Part shown: positions 21,257 through 29,353 of the stretch, piece by piece | Layout of the letters: each line of letters starts with the position of its first letter | Position numbering within the stretch: position 1 is the stretch's first letter | Assembly: GCF_023195535.1 (NCBI RefSeq) | Contig: NZ_JALPNF010000002.1 | Location: forward strand, 372,001-436,000 | DNA length: 64,000 bases | Direction of reading: 5' to 3' | Source: Sphingomonas faeni | Lineage (GTDB): Bacteria > Pseudomonadota > Alphaproteobacteria > Sphingomonadales > Sphingomonadaceae | Made by a program: the position numbers and the translations under genes | Notes under the pieces: generated by a model | Told to the model about the DNA's origin: nothing | The model's input: only the letters and a program-made list of their open reading frames with translations | The model's database searches: none

Positions 21257-22981
21257 ATGATCTTGCGTTTTCTTCTCGCCGCAAGCGCCACCGCGCTCCT
21301 CGCCGCCGCGCCACTTCCCAAAAAGGGCGAGCCCGCGATTACTGCGCAGACGCAGCGCTCAGGCGGAATGCTAACTCCCGAGCAGACCGCGCTGCGCTTC
21401 GACAGCGCCGATCTCGCGTTCGAGGTGTTGCCCGAGATGGAAAGCCTGAACGGCGTGGCGACCTTGGTCTTCACCGCGAAAGCCCCCCTCACCCGGCTGC
21501 CGATCGACCTCGACCGTAACCTACCGGTCAGCGCGATCTCGATCGACGGCGTGCCGCTCGCTCCCTCGGCGTGGACCAATCCCGAAGGCCGGCTGACGAT
21601 TACGCTGCCAAAGCCCGTCCCGGCCGGCGGGAAAGTCACCGCGAAGATCACCTATGGCGGCACGCCGCACGTCGCGGTGAAGGCGCCGTGGGACGACGGG
21701 ATGGTCTGGTCGAAGACACCCGATGACCGGACCTGGTTCGCGACGACCGCGGAAGGCTATGGCTGCGACCTGTTCTGGCCGTGCCTCGACTTCCCGACCG
21801 GCGAGCCCGCTCTGGTGACGCTGCACATCACTGTGCCGAAGGGGCTGAAGGCGCCCTCGAACGGCGTGCTGCTCGGCGTCGATACGCTGGCGGACGGGCG
21901 GACGACGTGGAATTGGCGCGCCAAGCACCCCAACACCTACGGCATCGCGCTGAACGTCGGGCCGTATGAAGAGATCAGCGGCGCCTACAAGAGCCGCTTC
22001 GGCAACAGCATCCCGATGTATTACTGGTACCTTCCGGGCGAAAAACCGCAGGCGGAGAAGCTGTTCGCGGAGTTCGCGCCGACGCTCGATTTCTTCGAGA
22101 GCATGATCGGCCCCTACCCGTTCGGCGACGAGAAGCTCGGCGTGGTCGAGACGCCGCACAAGGGCATGGAGCACCAGACGATCAACGCCTACGGCAACGG
22201 CTATGAGAAGGCGCCGGAGGGGTTCGACTGGCTGTTCCAACATGAGTTTGCGCATGAGTGGTTCGGCAACCAGCTGACCGCGGCGAACTGGGACGATTAC
22301 TGGCTGCACGAGGGCTATGGCACCTACATGCAGCCGCTTTACGGCCAGTGGCGCGAGGGGCGTGCGCGCTATGCAGCGATGATGCAGACCGAGCGCGCAT
22401 CGATCATGAACCGCAAGCCGATCACGCAGCAGCGCGTCACCACTGAGGAGGAGGTGTACGAGCTCGACAAGGGCGGGGCTGGGCAGGACATCTATTACAA
22501 GGGTTCGTGGATGCTCCACACGCTGCGCGGGCTGATCGGCGACAGGGCGTTCTTCGACGTGACGCGGCTCGCGGTGTACGGGCGCGCGGATCCGAAGCCG
22601 GGGAATTTTGCGCCGCGGTTCGGGTCGACGAAGGAATATGAGGCGCTCGTCCGCAAGGTGACGGGAAAGGATTATACGTGGTTCTTCGACGTGTATCTCC
22701 GGCAGGCGGCGCTGCCCGAACTGATCGAGACGCGGACCGGGAATACGCTGGCGCTGGCGTGGAAGGTGCCGGGTAATGGGCCTTTCCCGCTGCCGGTTGA
22801 GGTGGAGGTCGACGGCAAGACGCGGACTTTGCCGATGACCGGCGGCACAGCCAGCCTGTCGGTGCCGGCCGGCGCGCATGTCGTGGTCGATCCGGATGCA
22901 CTGGTCCTGCGGCGGAGTGTCGCGCTGGAGGACGTCGCCGCCTGGAAGTCCGCGCAAGCCGCTAAGGGGAAGACGCAATGA
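21257..22981 (+). CDS. M1 family metallopeptidase (aminopeptidase N-like), exported
   Basis: A 574-residue zinc aminopeptidase. Signal peptide MILRFLLAASATALLAAAPLP supports ATG 21257 over the ATG 30 bases upstream. The exopeptidase motif GMEHQTINAYG (variant of GAMEN) and zinc site HEFAHEWFG followed by NWDDYWLHEGYGTY (third ligand Glu) are intact, as is the catalytic Tyr region further on. It should trim N-terminal residues from peptides in the periplasm. Its stop overlaps the next ATG, so it forms a three-gene operon with a small protein and a cytochrome c. It lacks the large C-terminal helical domain of E. coli PepN, as usual for the shorter subfamily. Confidence 0.93.
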   Translation: MILRFLLAASATALLAAAPLPKKGEPAITAQTQRSGGMLTPEQTALRFDSADLAFEVLPEMESLNGVATLVFTAKAPLTRLPIDLDRNLPVSAISIDGVPLAPSAWTNPEGRLTITLPKPVPAGGKVTAKITYGGTPHVAVKAPWDDGMVWSKTPDDRTWFATTAEGYGCDLFWPCLDFPTGEPALVTLHITVPKGLKAPSNGVLLGVDTLADGRTTWNWRAKHPNTYGIALNVGPYEEISGAYKSRFGNSIPMYYWYLPGEKPQAEKLFAEFAPTLDFFESMIGPYPFGDEKLGVVETPHKGMEHQTINAYGNGYEKAPEGFDWLFQHEFAHEWFGNQLTAANWDDYWLHEGYGTYMQPLYGQWREGRARYAAMMQTERASIMNRKPITQQRVTTEEEVYELDKGGAGQDIYYKGSWMLHTLRGLIGDRAFFDVTRLAVYGRADPKPGNFAPRFGSTKEYEALVRKVTGKDYTWFFDVYLRQAALPELIETRTGNTLALAWKVPGNGPFPLPVEVEVDGKTRTLPMTGGTASLSVPAGAHVVVDPDALVLRRSVALEDVAAWKSAQAAKGKTQ

Positions 22982-23286
22982 CTCAGCAGCCGTTCCTCCG
23001 CGAAGACGGATTCCAAGCGACACCGCCCGAGACTCCTGGCCTCCTGCATCCGCAGGAGAACGGGCCGTGGCTTTCCCGCGCGGCGGAAATGGCGGCGATC
23101 TTCATGGTCGGGGACGGCTTGATCGGCCTGCTCCAGCCGCGCCGGCACGTCGATCTCTGGAAGGACGATGCGCTCGGTACCGAAAAACTGGTTGCGCCGT
23201 TCGTCGATCGCCCCGGTCGGCGGCGTCTTTATGCGGTGGTACAGATCGCTGCCGGTCTTGCCTTGGCGGCGCGGCAGAAGCGATGA
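22978..23286 (+). CDS. Small hypothetical membrane-associated protein
   Basis: A 102-residue protein whose ATG overlaps the peptidase stop (ATGA) and whose stop overlaps the cytochrome c start, so translation is likely coupled. One hydrophobic stretch (AAEMAAIFMVGDGLIGLL, about 34-51) and a C-terminal one (LYAVVQIAAGLALAA) could be membrane segments. Conserved-looking residues are RRHVDLW and PGRRR. Residues about 15-27 are encoded by a family E repeat arm (CTCCTGCATCCGCAGGAG), so a repeat has apparently been absorbed into the coding sequence. Function unknown. Confidence 0.65.
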   Translation: MTQQPFLREDGFQATPPETPGLLHPQENGPWLSRAAEMAAIFMVGDGLIGLLQPRRHVDLWKDDALGTEKLVAPFVDRPGRRRLYAVVQIAAGLALAARQKR

Positions 23287-23666
23287 AGGCGGCGGGCTGG
23301 GTTCTGCTGGCGCTCGCGCTGGCCGGATGCGGGTCGGGTCCGGATGCCGCGAGCGACCGGATCGCCGACGGCAAGCGCGTGTTCCGGCGCTGCACCGCGT
23401 GTCACACGATCGGCCAATATGCGACCGACACCGACGGGCCTAATCTCTATGGGGTGATGGGCGGCCCGGTCGGCGAGCGGCGTACGCGCTTCTCGTATAC
23501 CGCCGGACTGAAAGCGCTCGGCGGCACATGGGACGCCGAGCGCATGGATCGATGGCTAGCCAATCCGCGGCGGATGGTGCCCGGTACCACGATGGGGTTC
23601 GCGGGCCTGTCCGACCCGAAGGACCGCGCCGACGTCATCGCCTATCTGTCGACGCAAGGCCCCTGA
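23283..23666 (+). CDS. Cytochrome c family protein, predicted lipoprotein
   Basis: A 127-residue class I cytochrome c. The N-terminus MKAAGWVLLALALAGCGSG is a lipoprotein signal with Cys16 lipidated. Heme attachment is CTACH near residues 38-42 and the distal methionine is probably in VPGTTMGFAGL. The sequence GPNLYGVMGGPVG is typical of c2/membrane-anchored cytochromes. The ATG overlaps the preceding stop by four bases. It probably shuttles electrons at the periplasmic face of the inner membrane. A link to the peptidase upstream is not obvious. Confidence 0.88.
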   Translation: MKAAGWVLLALALAGCGSGPDAASDRIADGKRVFRRCTACHTIGQYATDTDGPNLYGVMGGPVGERRTRFSYTAGLKALGGTWDAERMDRWLANPRRMVPGTTMGFAGLSDPKDRADVIAYLSTQGP

Positions 23667-23668
23667 GT

Positions 23669-24793
23669 TCAGGGCACCACCGTCGTGAACAGGTAGGCGG
23701 CGAAGATCACGAGGTGGACGACACCTTGCAGCACTGTCGTCCGCCCGGTGCCGAGCGACAGTGTCGCCACGAACAGCGACAGCGCGAGCAGCGTCATGCT
23801 CTTCGCATCGATTCCGAGCGCGATCGGCAGGTCGAGCACTAGCGACACGATCGCCACGCTCGGGATCGTCAGGCCGATGGTGGCCAGCGCAGAACCGAGC
23901 GCGAGGTTGAGGCTGGTCTGCAGCCTGTTGCGCCGTGCGGACTTGTACGCAGCGAGACTTTCGGGCGCGAGCACCAGCGCGGCGATTACGACACCGACCA
24001 CGGTCAGTGGCAGGCCAGCGCCGAGCACCGCGGCCTCGATCGTCGGCGACAGCGTCTTGGCAAGCAGCACCACCGAGACCAGCGCGACCAGCAACGCCGC
24101 AAACGCGATTCCCGTCGCGCGCGCCGATGGCGGCGCGGCGTGATCGTCCTTGTCGTCGGTCGATGGCAGGAAATAGTCGCGGTGGCGCACCGTCTGCACC
24201 AGCACGAACGTACCGTAGAGGATCAGCGACACCACCGCGACGAACATCAGCTGCGACGCCGCATAGGTCGGCCCCGAGGTCGACGACGTATAGTTGGGCA
24301 GGACGAGCGACAGCACCGCCATCGCCGCCAGCACGCCAAGCGCCGCGGTCATGCCCTTCAGCGTAAAGCGCTGCTCATGATGCCGTACCGCGCCCGCGAG
24401 CAGGCAGATACCGATGATGAAGTTGAGGATGATCATGATCGCCGCGAACACCGTGTCGCGCGCAAGCGTGGTCGCGTCGCCCGCGTTGGAGAGCATCAGC
24501 GAGACGATCAGCGATACCTCAATCACGGTGACGGCGATCGCGAGGACGAGCGTACCGAACGGTTCGCCGACCTTGTGCGCGATCACTTCGGCATGATGGA
24601 CCGCGGCGAGCACGCTGCCGATCAGCACGATCACGGCGGCGGCGGTGCCGAGCGTGCCCATCTTGGCGAGCCCGACGAGAACCGCGACGAGGCCGAGAAC
24701 CGGGGCGATCAGCGTCCAGATCGGAAGGGCCATGCGGTCTGGCATTGTTTCTACCACGTGTTCGTTCGGTCGGTCGGCCACTTCGATCGTCAT
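23669..24793 (-). CDS. chaA: Calcium:proton antiporter, ChaA/CaCA family
   Basis: A 374-residue inner membrane protein with about 11 membrane segments. The two CaCA alpha repeats are visible: GEPFGTLVLAIAVTVIEVSLIVSLML near residue 75 and NLALGSALATIGLTIPSVAIVSL near residue 305, each with the conserved acidic or polar residue in mid-membrane. A charged loop (STDDKDDHAAPP) lies between the halves. Start ATG 24793 follows GAGGGAG; an upstream in-frame ATG lacks this. The gene converges on the cytochrome c gene with two bases between stops. It should export Ca2+ (and perhaps Na+ or K+) in exchange for protons. Confidence 0.9.
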   Translation of the reverse strand: MTIEVADRPNEHVVETMPDRMALPIWTLIAPVLGLVAVLVGLAKMGTLGTAAAVIVLIGSVLAAVHHAEVIAHKVGEPFGTLVLAIAVTVIEVSLIVSLMLSNAGDATTLARDTVFAAIMIILNFIIGICLLAGAVRHHEQRFTLKGMTAALGVLAAMAVLSLVLPNYTSSTSGPTYAASQLMFVAVVSLILYGTFVLVQTVRHRDYFLPSTDDKDDHAAPPSARATGIAFAALLVALVSVVLLAKTLSPTIEAAVLGAGLPLTVVGVVIAALVLAPESLAAYKSARRNRLQTSLNLALGSALATIGLTIPSVAIVSLVLDLPIALGIDAKSMTLLALSLFVATLSLGTGRTTVLQGVVHLVIFAAYLFTTVVP

Positions 24794-24894
24794 GCATGCT
24801 CCCTCGTTCCACTTGGACAACGAATGCGTGAGGGGACGATAAGGGTCCGAGTCGGATCGATTGCGGCGGGGTGAGGATCGGCTAGGTTGCGGCG

Positions 24895-25353
24895 ATGCTG
24901 CCGCCCGATCTTCACAAAACGCTGGTCATGGTGGCGGAGGCGACCCGCGACGCGCGGGACCCGTGGTGGGTCATTGCGAGCGCGGCGGTGGCGCTGCACG
25001 GGGTGACGCCGGTCGAGGTTGGCGATGTCGATGTTGTTATGAGCGTCGGCGATGCCCGGCGACTGATGGATGCACTCGGCATCACACCGATCGAGGACGG
25101 CGCGAGTTCGCTTTTTAGATCGACGCTGTTCGGACGGTGGGAGACGCCACCTCTGGTCGTCGAGATCATGGCGGGGTTTCATGTTGAGACCGCAGGTGGG
25201 TGGACAGAGGTTTTGCCAAGGACGCGCGTGCCGATTCGCGTCGAAGGGTGCGCTGTCTATGTGCCAGAGCGCGCGGAGTTAGCCGGGATGCTCAGGCTGT
25301 TCGGGCGTCCGAAGGATCTGGAGCGAGTTCGGCTTTTGACCTCGCAGATGTAG
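24895..25353 (+). CDS. Nucleotidyltransferase-like hypothetical protein
   Basis: A 152-residue protein. The segment WWVIASAAVALHGVTPVEVGDVDVVMS (about residues 23-50) resembles the start of the nucleotidyltransferase fold, where a glycine-containing turn precedes a strand with a D-x-D metal site (GDVDVV). The later PPLVVEIMAG could supply the third acidic residue. Such folds occur in small tRNA-modifying or kanamycin-type enzymes and in antitoxin/toxin pairs. No partner gene is adjacent: the other neighbour is clpX, over 400 bases away. Substrate unknown. Confidence 0.65.
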   Translation: MLPPDLHKTLVMVAEATRDARDPWWVIASAAVALHGVTPVEVGDVDVVMSVGDARRLMDALGITPIEDGASSLFRSTLFGRWETPPLVVEIMAGFHVETAGGWTEVLPRTRVPIRVEGCAVYVPERAELAGMLRLFGRPKDLERVRLLTSQM

Positions 25354-25422
25354 TTACAGGGCCGCCCTCACCCTGCCCACGACCAAAGGTGACGACGGGG
25401 CGGTCGATCAGACTCGGTAAGA

Positions 25423-25539
25423 GATCCTCCCCTGTAAGGGGAGGTGGCGCGAAGCGTCGGAGGGGTGATGGCCTACCGATAGCGGGTCACCCCTCCGTCA
25501 GCGCCCTGCGCTGCCACCTCCCCTTGCAGGGGAGGATCG
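25423..25539. repeat. Bipartite inverted repeat, family A
   Basis: Facing arms ATCCTCCCCTGTAAGGGGAGG and CCTCCCCTTGCAGGGGAGGAT enclose paired GGAGGGGTGA and TCACCCCTCC segments. It lies in the convergent gap between the nucleotidyltransferase-like gene and clpX, next to a family D copy. The remainder of this 420-base gap shows no gene. Confidence 0.88.
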
Positions 25540-25567
25540 AAGCGATCTCAGCCGGGCCGATGCCACC

Positions 25568-25649
25568 CGTCATCCTGACGAAAGTCAGGATGCGGGGTAC
25601 AAAGCGCAGGTCTTCTTGGCTCTGGGTCCTGACTTTCGTCAGGATGACG
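25568..25649. repeat. Bipartite inverted repeat, family D
   Basis: A near match to the copy at 17750-17831, with arms CGTCATCCTGACGAAAGTCAGG and their complement and a centre that differs. Both copies share the CTGGGTCCTGACTTTCGTCAG right arm. Confidence 0.88.
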
Positions 25650-25721
25650 TATCGGGTTTTATGGGCGAGCTTCACCCCAACGGGTGGGGCGTTTGCGTAC
25701 CGAACGCTCTCACCAAAACCG

Positions 25722-25754
25722 AAAAAAGGCGCCGATCGCTCGACGCCCTTTCCC
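25722..25754 (-). terminator. Intrinsic terminator of clpX
   Basis: On the minus strand a GC stem (AAAGGGCG pairing with CGCCTTT, one bulge) is followed directly by TTTTTT. It begins about 22 bases past the clpX stop codon. Confidence 0.75.
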
Positions 25755-25775
25755 TTATCTCAAACGAGCAAAGCC

Positions 25776-27041
25776 TTAAGCAGCGTCGCCGGTCTTCTTC
25801 TTCTCCGCATAAACCCGGATCGGTTCCTTGCGGCCTTCGATCACGTCCTTGTCGATCATCACCTCGTCGACGCCGTCCATGCCGGGCAGGTCGAACATCG
25901 TGTCGAGCAGGATGCTCTCCAGGATCGAGCGAAGCCCGCGCGCGCCGGTCTTGCGTTCGATGCCCTTCTTGGCGACCGACACCAGCGCGTCGTCGGTGAA
26001 GCCGAGCGCGACGTCCTCCATCTCGAAGAGCTTCTGGTACTGCTTGACCAGCGCGTTCTTCGGCTCCTTCAGGATCTTCACCAGCGCGTCGACATCGAGA
26101 TCCTCGAGCGTCGCGATCACCGGCAGACGACCGACGAACTCGGGGATCAGACCGAACTTCAGCAGGTCCTCGGGCTCGACCGACTTCAGCGTCTCGCCCG
26201 TCTTGCGCTCGTCGGGTCCGGCGACATACGCGCCGAAGCCGATCGACTTGCCCTGGAGGCGATCGCCGATGATCTTCTCGAGACCCGAGAACGCACCACC
26301 GCAGATGAACAGGATGTTGGTCGTGTCCACCTGCAGGAATTCCTGCTGCGGATGCTTGCGACCACCCTGCGGAGGAACGCTGGCAGTCGTCCCTTCCATC
26401 AGCTTGAGCAACGCCTGCTGCACGCCTTCGCCCGACACGTCGCGCGTGATCGAGGGGTTCTCGGCCTTGCGCGAAATCTTGTCGATCTCGTCGATATAGA
26501 CGATCCCGCGCTGCGCCCGCTCGACGTTGTAGTCCGACGCCTGGAGCAGCTTGAGAATGATGTTCTCGACATCCTCGCCGACGTAACCCGCTTCGGTCAG
26601 CGTCGTCGCATCGGCCATCGTGAACGGCACGTCGAGGATGCGGGCGAGCGTCTGCGCGAGCAAAGTCTTGCCGCAACCGGTCGGACCGACGAGCAGGATG
26701 TTCGACTTGGACAGCTCGACATCGGCACCCTTGGCACCGTGGTTGAGCCGCTTGTAGTGATTGTGCACCGCCACCGACAGCACGCGCTTGGCGCGCTTCT
26801 GGCCAATCACGTAATCGTCGAGGACGTCGCAGATTTCCTGCGGAGTCGGCACGCCGCCGTCCTTCTTGGACACCAATGCCGACTTCGTCTCCTCACGGAT
26901 GATGTCGTTGCAAAGTTCGACGCACTCGTCGCAGATGAACACGGTTGGACCCGCAATCAGCTTGCGCACCTCATGCTGCGACTTGCCGCAGAACGAGCAA
27001 TAGAGGGTGCTCTTCGAATCGCCACCGCTCAGCTTCGTCAT
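25776..27041 (-). CDS. clpX: ATP-dependent Clp protease ATP-binding subunit ClpX
   Basis: A 421-residue AAA+ unfoldase that feeds proteins to ClpP. The N-terminal zinc-binding domain has cysteines at 15, 18, 37 and 40 (CSFC and CDEC). Walker A is GPTGCGKT at 119-126 and Walker B is [10 protein letters not shown] near 185. The ClpP-contacting IGF-type loop appears as [13 protein letters not shown] near 275. It follows clpP by 123 bases on the same strand, the usual order. In alphaproteobacteria ClpXP is essential for cell-cycle regulator turnover. Length and start are typical. Confidence 0.98.
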   Translation of the reverse strand: MTKLSGGDSKSTLYCSFCGKSQHEVRKLIAGPTVFICDECVELCNDIIREETKSALVSKKDGGVPTPQEICDVLDDYVIGQKRAKRVLSVAVHNHYKRLNHGAKGADVELSKSNILLVGPTGCGKTLLAQTLARILDVPFTMADATTLTEAGYVGEDVENIILKLLQASDYNVERAQRGIVYIDEIDKISRKAENPSITRDVSGEGVQQALLKLMEGTTASVPPQGGRKHPQQEFLQVDTTNILFICGGAFSGLEKIIGDRLQGKSIGFGAYVAGPDERKTGETLKSVEPEDLLKFGLIPEFVGRLPVIATLEDLDVDALVKILKEPKNALVKQYQKLFEMEDVALGFTDDALVSVAKKGIERKTGARGLRSILESILLDTMFDLPGMDGVDEVMIDKDVIEGRKEPIRVYAEKKKTGDAA

Positions 27042-27164
27042 TCAATCACCTCTCGCGCATGTCGGTGCACGTGCCGTTTCCGGGGCCGCTACCGTAACGC
27101 GCCCCGGAGTTCCTTCAATCAAATAAACCCGCTTGGCTTACGATTCGCCTTACGCGGGCCCCGG

Positions 27165-27854
27165 TTAGGCCGGCTTAGTCGTATCGTCGGCGACGGCGGG
27201 ACGCTTGTCGAACACCTCGTCGACAAGACCGAAGCTCTTCGCCTCTTCGGCCTCGAGGAACGTGTCGCGGTCCATCTTGCGCTCGATCTCCTCGATCGGC
27301 TGGCCGGTGTACTTGGCATACAGCTCGTTCATGCGCTTACGAATCCGCAGGATCTCGCGGGCCTGAATCTCGATGTCGCTGGCCATGCCCTGTGCACCAC
27401 CCGATGGCTGATGGATCATGATACGCGCGTTGGTCATCGCGACGCGCATACCAGGCTCGCCCGATGCAAGCAGGAAGCTGCCCATCGACGCCGCCTGGCC
27501 GACGCAGACCGTGCCGACGCGTGGCCGGATATACTGCATCGTGTCGTGGATCGCCATGCCCGCCGTGACGACGCCGCCCGGCGAGTTGATGTACATGAAG
27601 ATGTCCTTCTTCGGGTTCTCGGACTCGAGGAAGAGCAGCTGCGCGGTGATCAGCGAGGCCATGCCGTCCTCGACGCCACCGGTCACGAAGATGATGCGTT
27701 CGCGCAGGAGGCGCGAGAAGATGTCGAACGAGCGCTCGCCGCGGTTCGACTGCTCGATGACGATGGGAACCAGGCCTGCGTGCGTCTGCTGCAGGCCGAG
27801 CCCGGCGCTGGCCAACGGGCTCGCGAAATCGCCGGTCTCGAACGGATTGTGCAT
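27165..27854 (-). CDS. clpP: ATP-dependent Clp protease proteolytic subunit ClpP
   Basis: A 229-residue serine peptidase forming tetradecamers. The catalytic triad is visible as Ser123 ([10 protein letters not shown]), His148 ([11 protein letters not shown]) and probably Asp197 (KMDRDTFL). The INSPGG strand for substrate binding is near residue 90. I start at ATG 27854, giving MHNPFETG; the open frame extends far upstream through a family A repeat, but that part is not coding. It is followed by clpX. Confidence 0.97.
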   Translation of the reverse strand: MHNPFETGDFASPLASAGLGLQQTHAGLVPIVIEQSNRGERSFDIFSRLLRERIIFVTGGVEDGMASLITAQLLFLESENPKKDIFMYINSPGGVVTAGMAIHDTMQYIRPRVGTVCVGQAASMGSFLLASGEPGMRVAMTNARIMIHQPSGGAQGMASDIEIQAREILRIRKRMNELYAKYTGQPIEEIERKMDRDTFLEAEEAKSFGLVDEVFDKRPAVADDTTKPA

Positions 27855-27956
27855 GGAAATCTCTCTTATGCCCCAGTGAACCGCTAACATCGGCGGTCCG
27901 GAAGGGGAGTTCAAGCCCTTCGCACCTCTCCCACCGGGGAGTGAGAGACGCTGAGC

Positions 27957-28081
27957 GATCCTCCCCCGCCAGGGGGAGGGGGCGTCGAAGGCGACGGAGG
28001 GGGAGGACACGAAACCGCGGTCATCGCCGCCTCCCCCTCCGTCTGGCAAGGGCCAGCCACCTCCCCCTTGCGGGAGAGGAT
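27957..28081. repeat. Bipartite inverted repeat, family A
   Basis: Facing arms ATCCTCCCCCGCCAGGGGGAGG and CCTCCCCCTTGCGGGAGAGGA surround paired GACGGAGGGGGAGG segments. It is located between the glycosyltransferase gene and clpP. Confidence 0.88.
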
Positions 28082-28105
28082 TACAAGAACCGGATGGCGC
28101 GGGAG

Positions 28106-29032
28106 TCAGATGCCCGGGGCTGGGTAGGCCAGGTATGCGAGACGTCGCACTTCGCGGCGGCCTCTTACGACCGTGTCGAGGATCAACCCCGTGAAGACGT
28201 TCAGCGCGGCGAAGATGCCGAGGCCGGTGATCAGGATCGCGGTCGGGAAACGCGGGACCTGGTGGATCTCGATATAGGTCAGCACCAGCGGGATGCCGAG
28301 GATCAGCGCGAGCGTCCCGAACACGCCGCCGATGATCCCGAAGAACCACAGCGGCCGCTCGATCCGGTAGAGAGTCATGATCGTGCGCAGGATGCGCCAG
28401 CCGTCGCCATAGGTGCTGAGCTTCGATTCGGAGCCTTCGGGGCGCGCATAATAGGGCGTCTCGACCTCGCCGATCGGCATCTTGAGTTCCAGCGCGTGGA
28501 CGCTGATCTCGGTCTCGATCTCGAACCCGGCCGACAGCGACGGGAAGCTCTTCACGAACCGGCGCGAGAACACCCTGTAGCCCGAGAGGATGTCGGTAAA
28601 ACTCCGCCCGAAGAGGCGGGCGAGCATGCCGGTGAGCAGCGCGTTGCCGAACCGATGCCCGCGGCGATAGGCGAGCTCGATCTGGCTAATGCGCGAGCCG
28701 ACGACCATGTCGAGCTGCTCGTCGAGGACGCGAGCGACCAGGTGCGGGGCGGAGGCGGCGTCGTAGGTCGCGTCGCCGTCCGCCATCACGTAGATGTCGG
28801 CGTCGATGTCGGCGAACATGCGGCGCACGACGGCGCCCTTGCCCTGGATGCGCTCGGTCCGGACGACAGCACCGGCGGCGCGCGCGACCTCGATCGTGCG
28901 GTCGGCGCTGTTGTTGTCGTAGACGTAGATGATGGCGCCCGGGAGCGCCTCGCGGAATCCGGCGATCGTCTGCGCGATCGCGGCTTCCTCGTTGTAGCAC
29001 GGGAGCAGGACGGCGATTCTCGGTTCGGTCAT
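28106..29032 (-). CDS. Family 2 glycosyltransferase (dolichyl-phosphate mannosyltransferase-like) with membrane anchor
   Basis: A 308-residue membrane enzyme. The GT-A domain begins [18 protein letters not shown], with the metal-binding DGDATYD near residue 90 and GSRI near 118. After [16 protein letters not shown] and an amphipathic region come two C-terminal membrane segments ([25 protein letters not shown] and [24 protein letters not shown]). This DPM1/ArnC-like architecture transfers a sugar from a nucleotide donor to undecaprenyl or another lipid phosphate at the cytoplasmic face. The start is ATG 29032; an ATG 30 bases upstream is possible. No polysaccharide genes are adjacent, so the product is unknown. 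Confidence 0.88.
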   Translation of the reverse strand: MTEPRIAVLLPCYNEEAAIAQTIAGFREALPGAIIYVYDNNSADRTIEVARAAGAVVRTERIQGKGAVVRRMFADIDADIYVMADGDATYDAASAPHLVARVLDEQLDMVVGSRISQIELAYRRGHRFGNALLTGMLARLFGRSFTDILSGYRVFSRRFVKSFPSLSAGFEIETEISVHALELKMPIGEVETPYYARPEGSESKLSTYGDGWRILRTIMTLYRIERPLWFFGIIGGVFGTLALILGIPLVLTYIEIHQVPRFPTAILITGLGIFAALNVFTGLILDTVVRGRREVRRLAYLAYPAPGI

Positions 29033-29114
29033 GCCCTGCCCTTGCGGAGTTGAAGATGACATCGGAGGTCGAGCAGCAGGCAAAACGTCAGTCACCGAAC
29101 CATCCCAAAACGCA

Positions 29115-29217
29115 CTTCCCCGGCGGAGGCCGGGCCCAGTTGGGGAAGGTCCATAACGGAGCTTTGCGCGCCGTTACAGCTACCTTTCCAACTGGGCCCC
29201 GGCCTCCGCCGGGGAGG
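29115..29217. repeat. Bipartite inverted repeat, family B
   Basis: Facing arms CCCCGGCGGAGGCCGGG and CCCCGGCCTCCGCCGGGG, with the inner pair CCCAGTTGGGGAAGGT and ACCTTTCCAACTGGG. Related copies are at 32416, 40109 and 50452. It lies in the 320-base gap between the glycosyltransferase gene and tig, with another repeat beside it and no gene. Confidence 0.88.
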
Positions 29218-29248
29218 TGGTATTATAAGGTACCGGCCCTACCCAATC

Positions 29249-29344
29249 CGTCACCCCGGACCCGTTCCGGGGTCCACCGTTCCGCACACTCATCGGCTTG
29301 AGAGTGTGCGGAACGGTGGATGCCGGAACGAGCCGGCATGACGG
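29249..29344. repeat. Composite inverted repeat with long central stem (family F)
   Basis: CGTCACCCCGG and CCGGCATGACGG form the outer pair. Inside, CCACCGTTCCGCACACTC pairs perfectly with GAGTGTGCGGAACGGTGG across a short loop (8-10 bases). It lies 10 bases beyond the tig stop, so it probably also ends the trigger factor transcript. Confidence 0.85.
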
Positions 29345-29353
29345 GGGGAAGCG

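Noticed and set aside
24895..25353. The nucleotidyltransferase-like gene as one half of a toxin-antitoxin module.
   Set aside because: No small partner gene is adjacent on either side; the flanks are chaA and repeat DNA.
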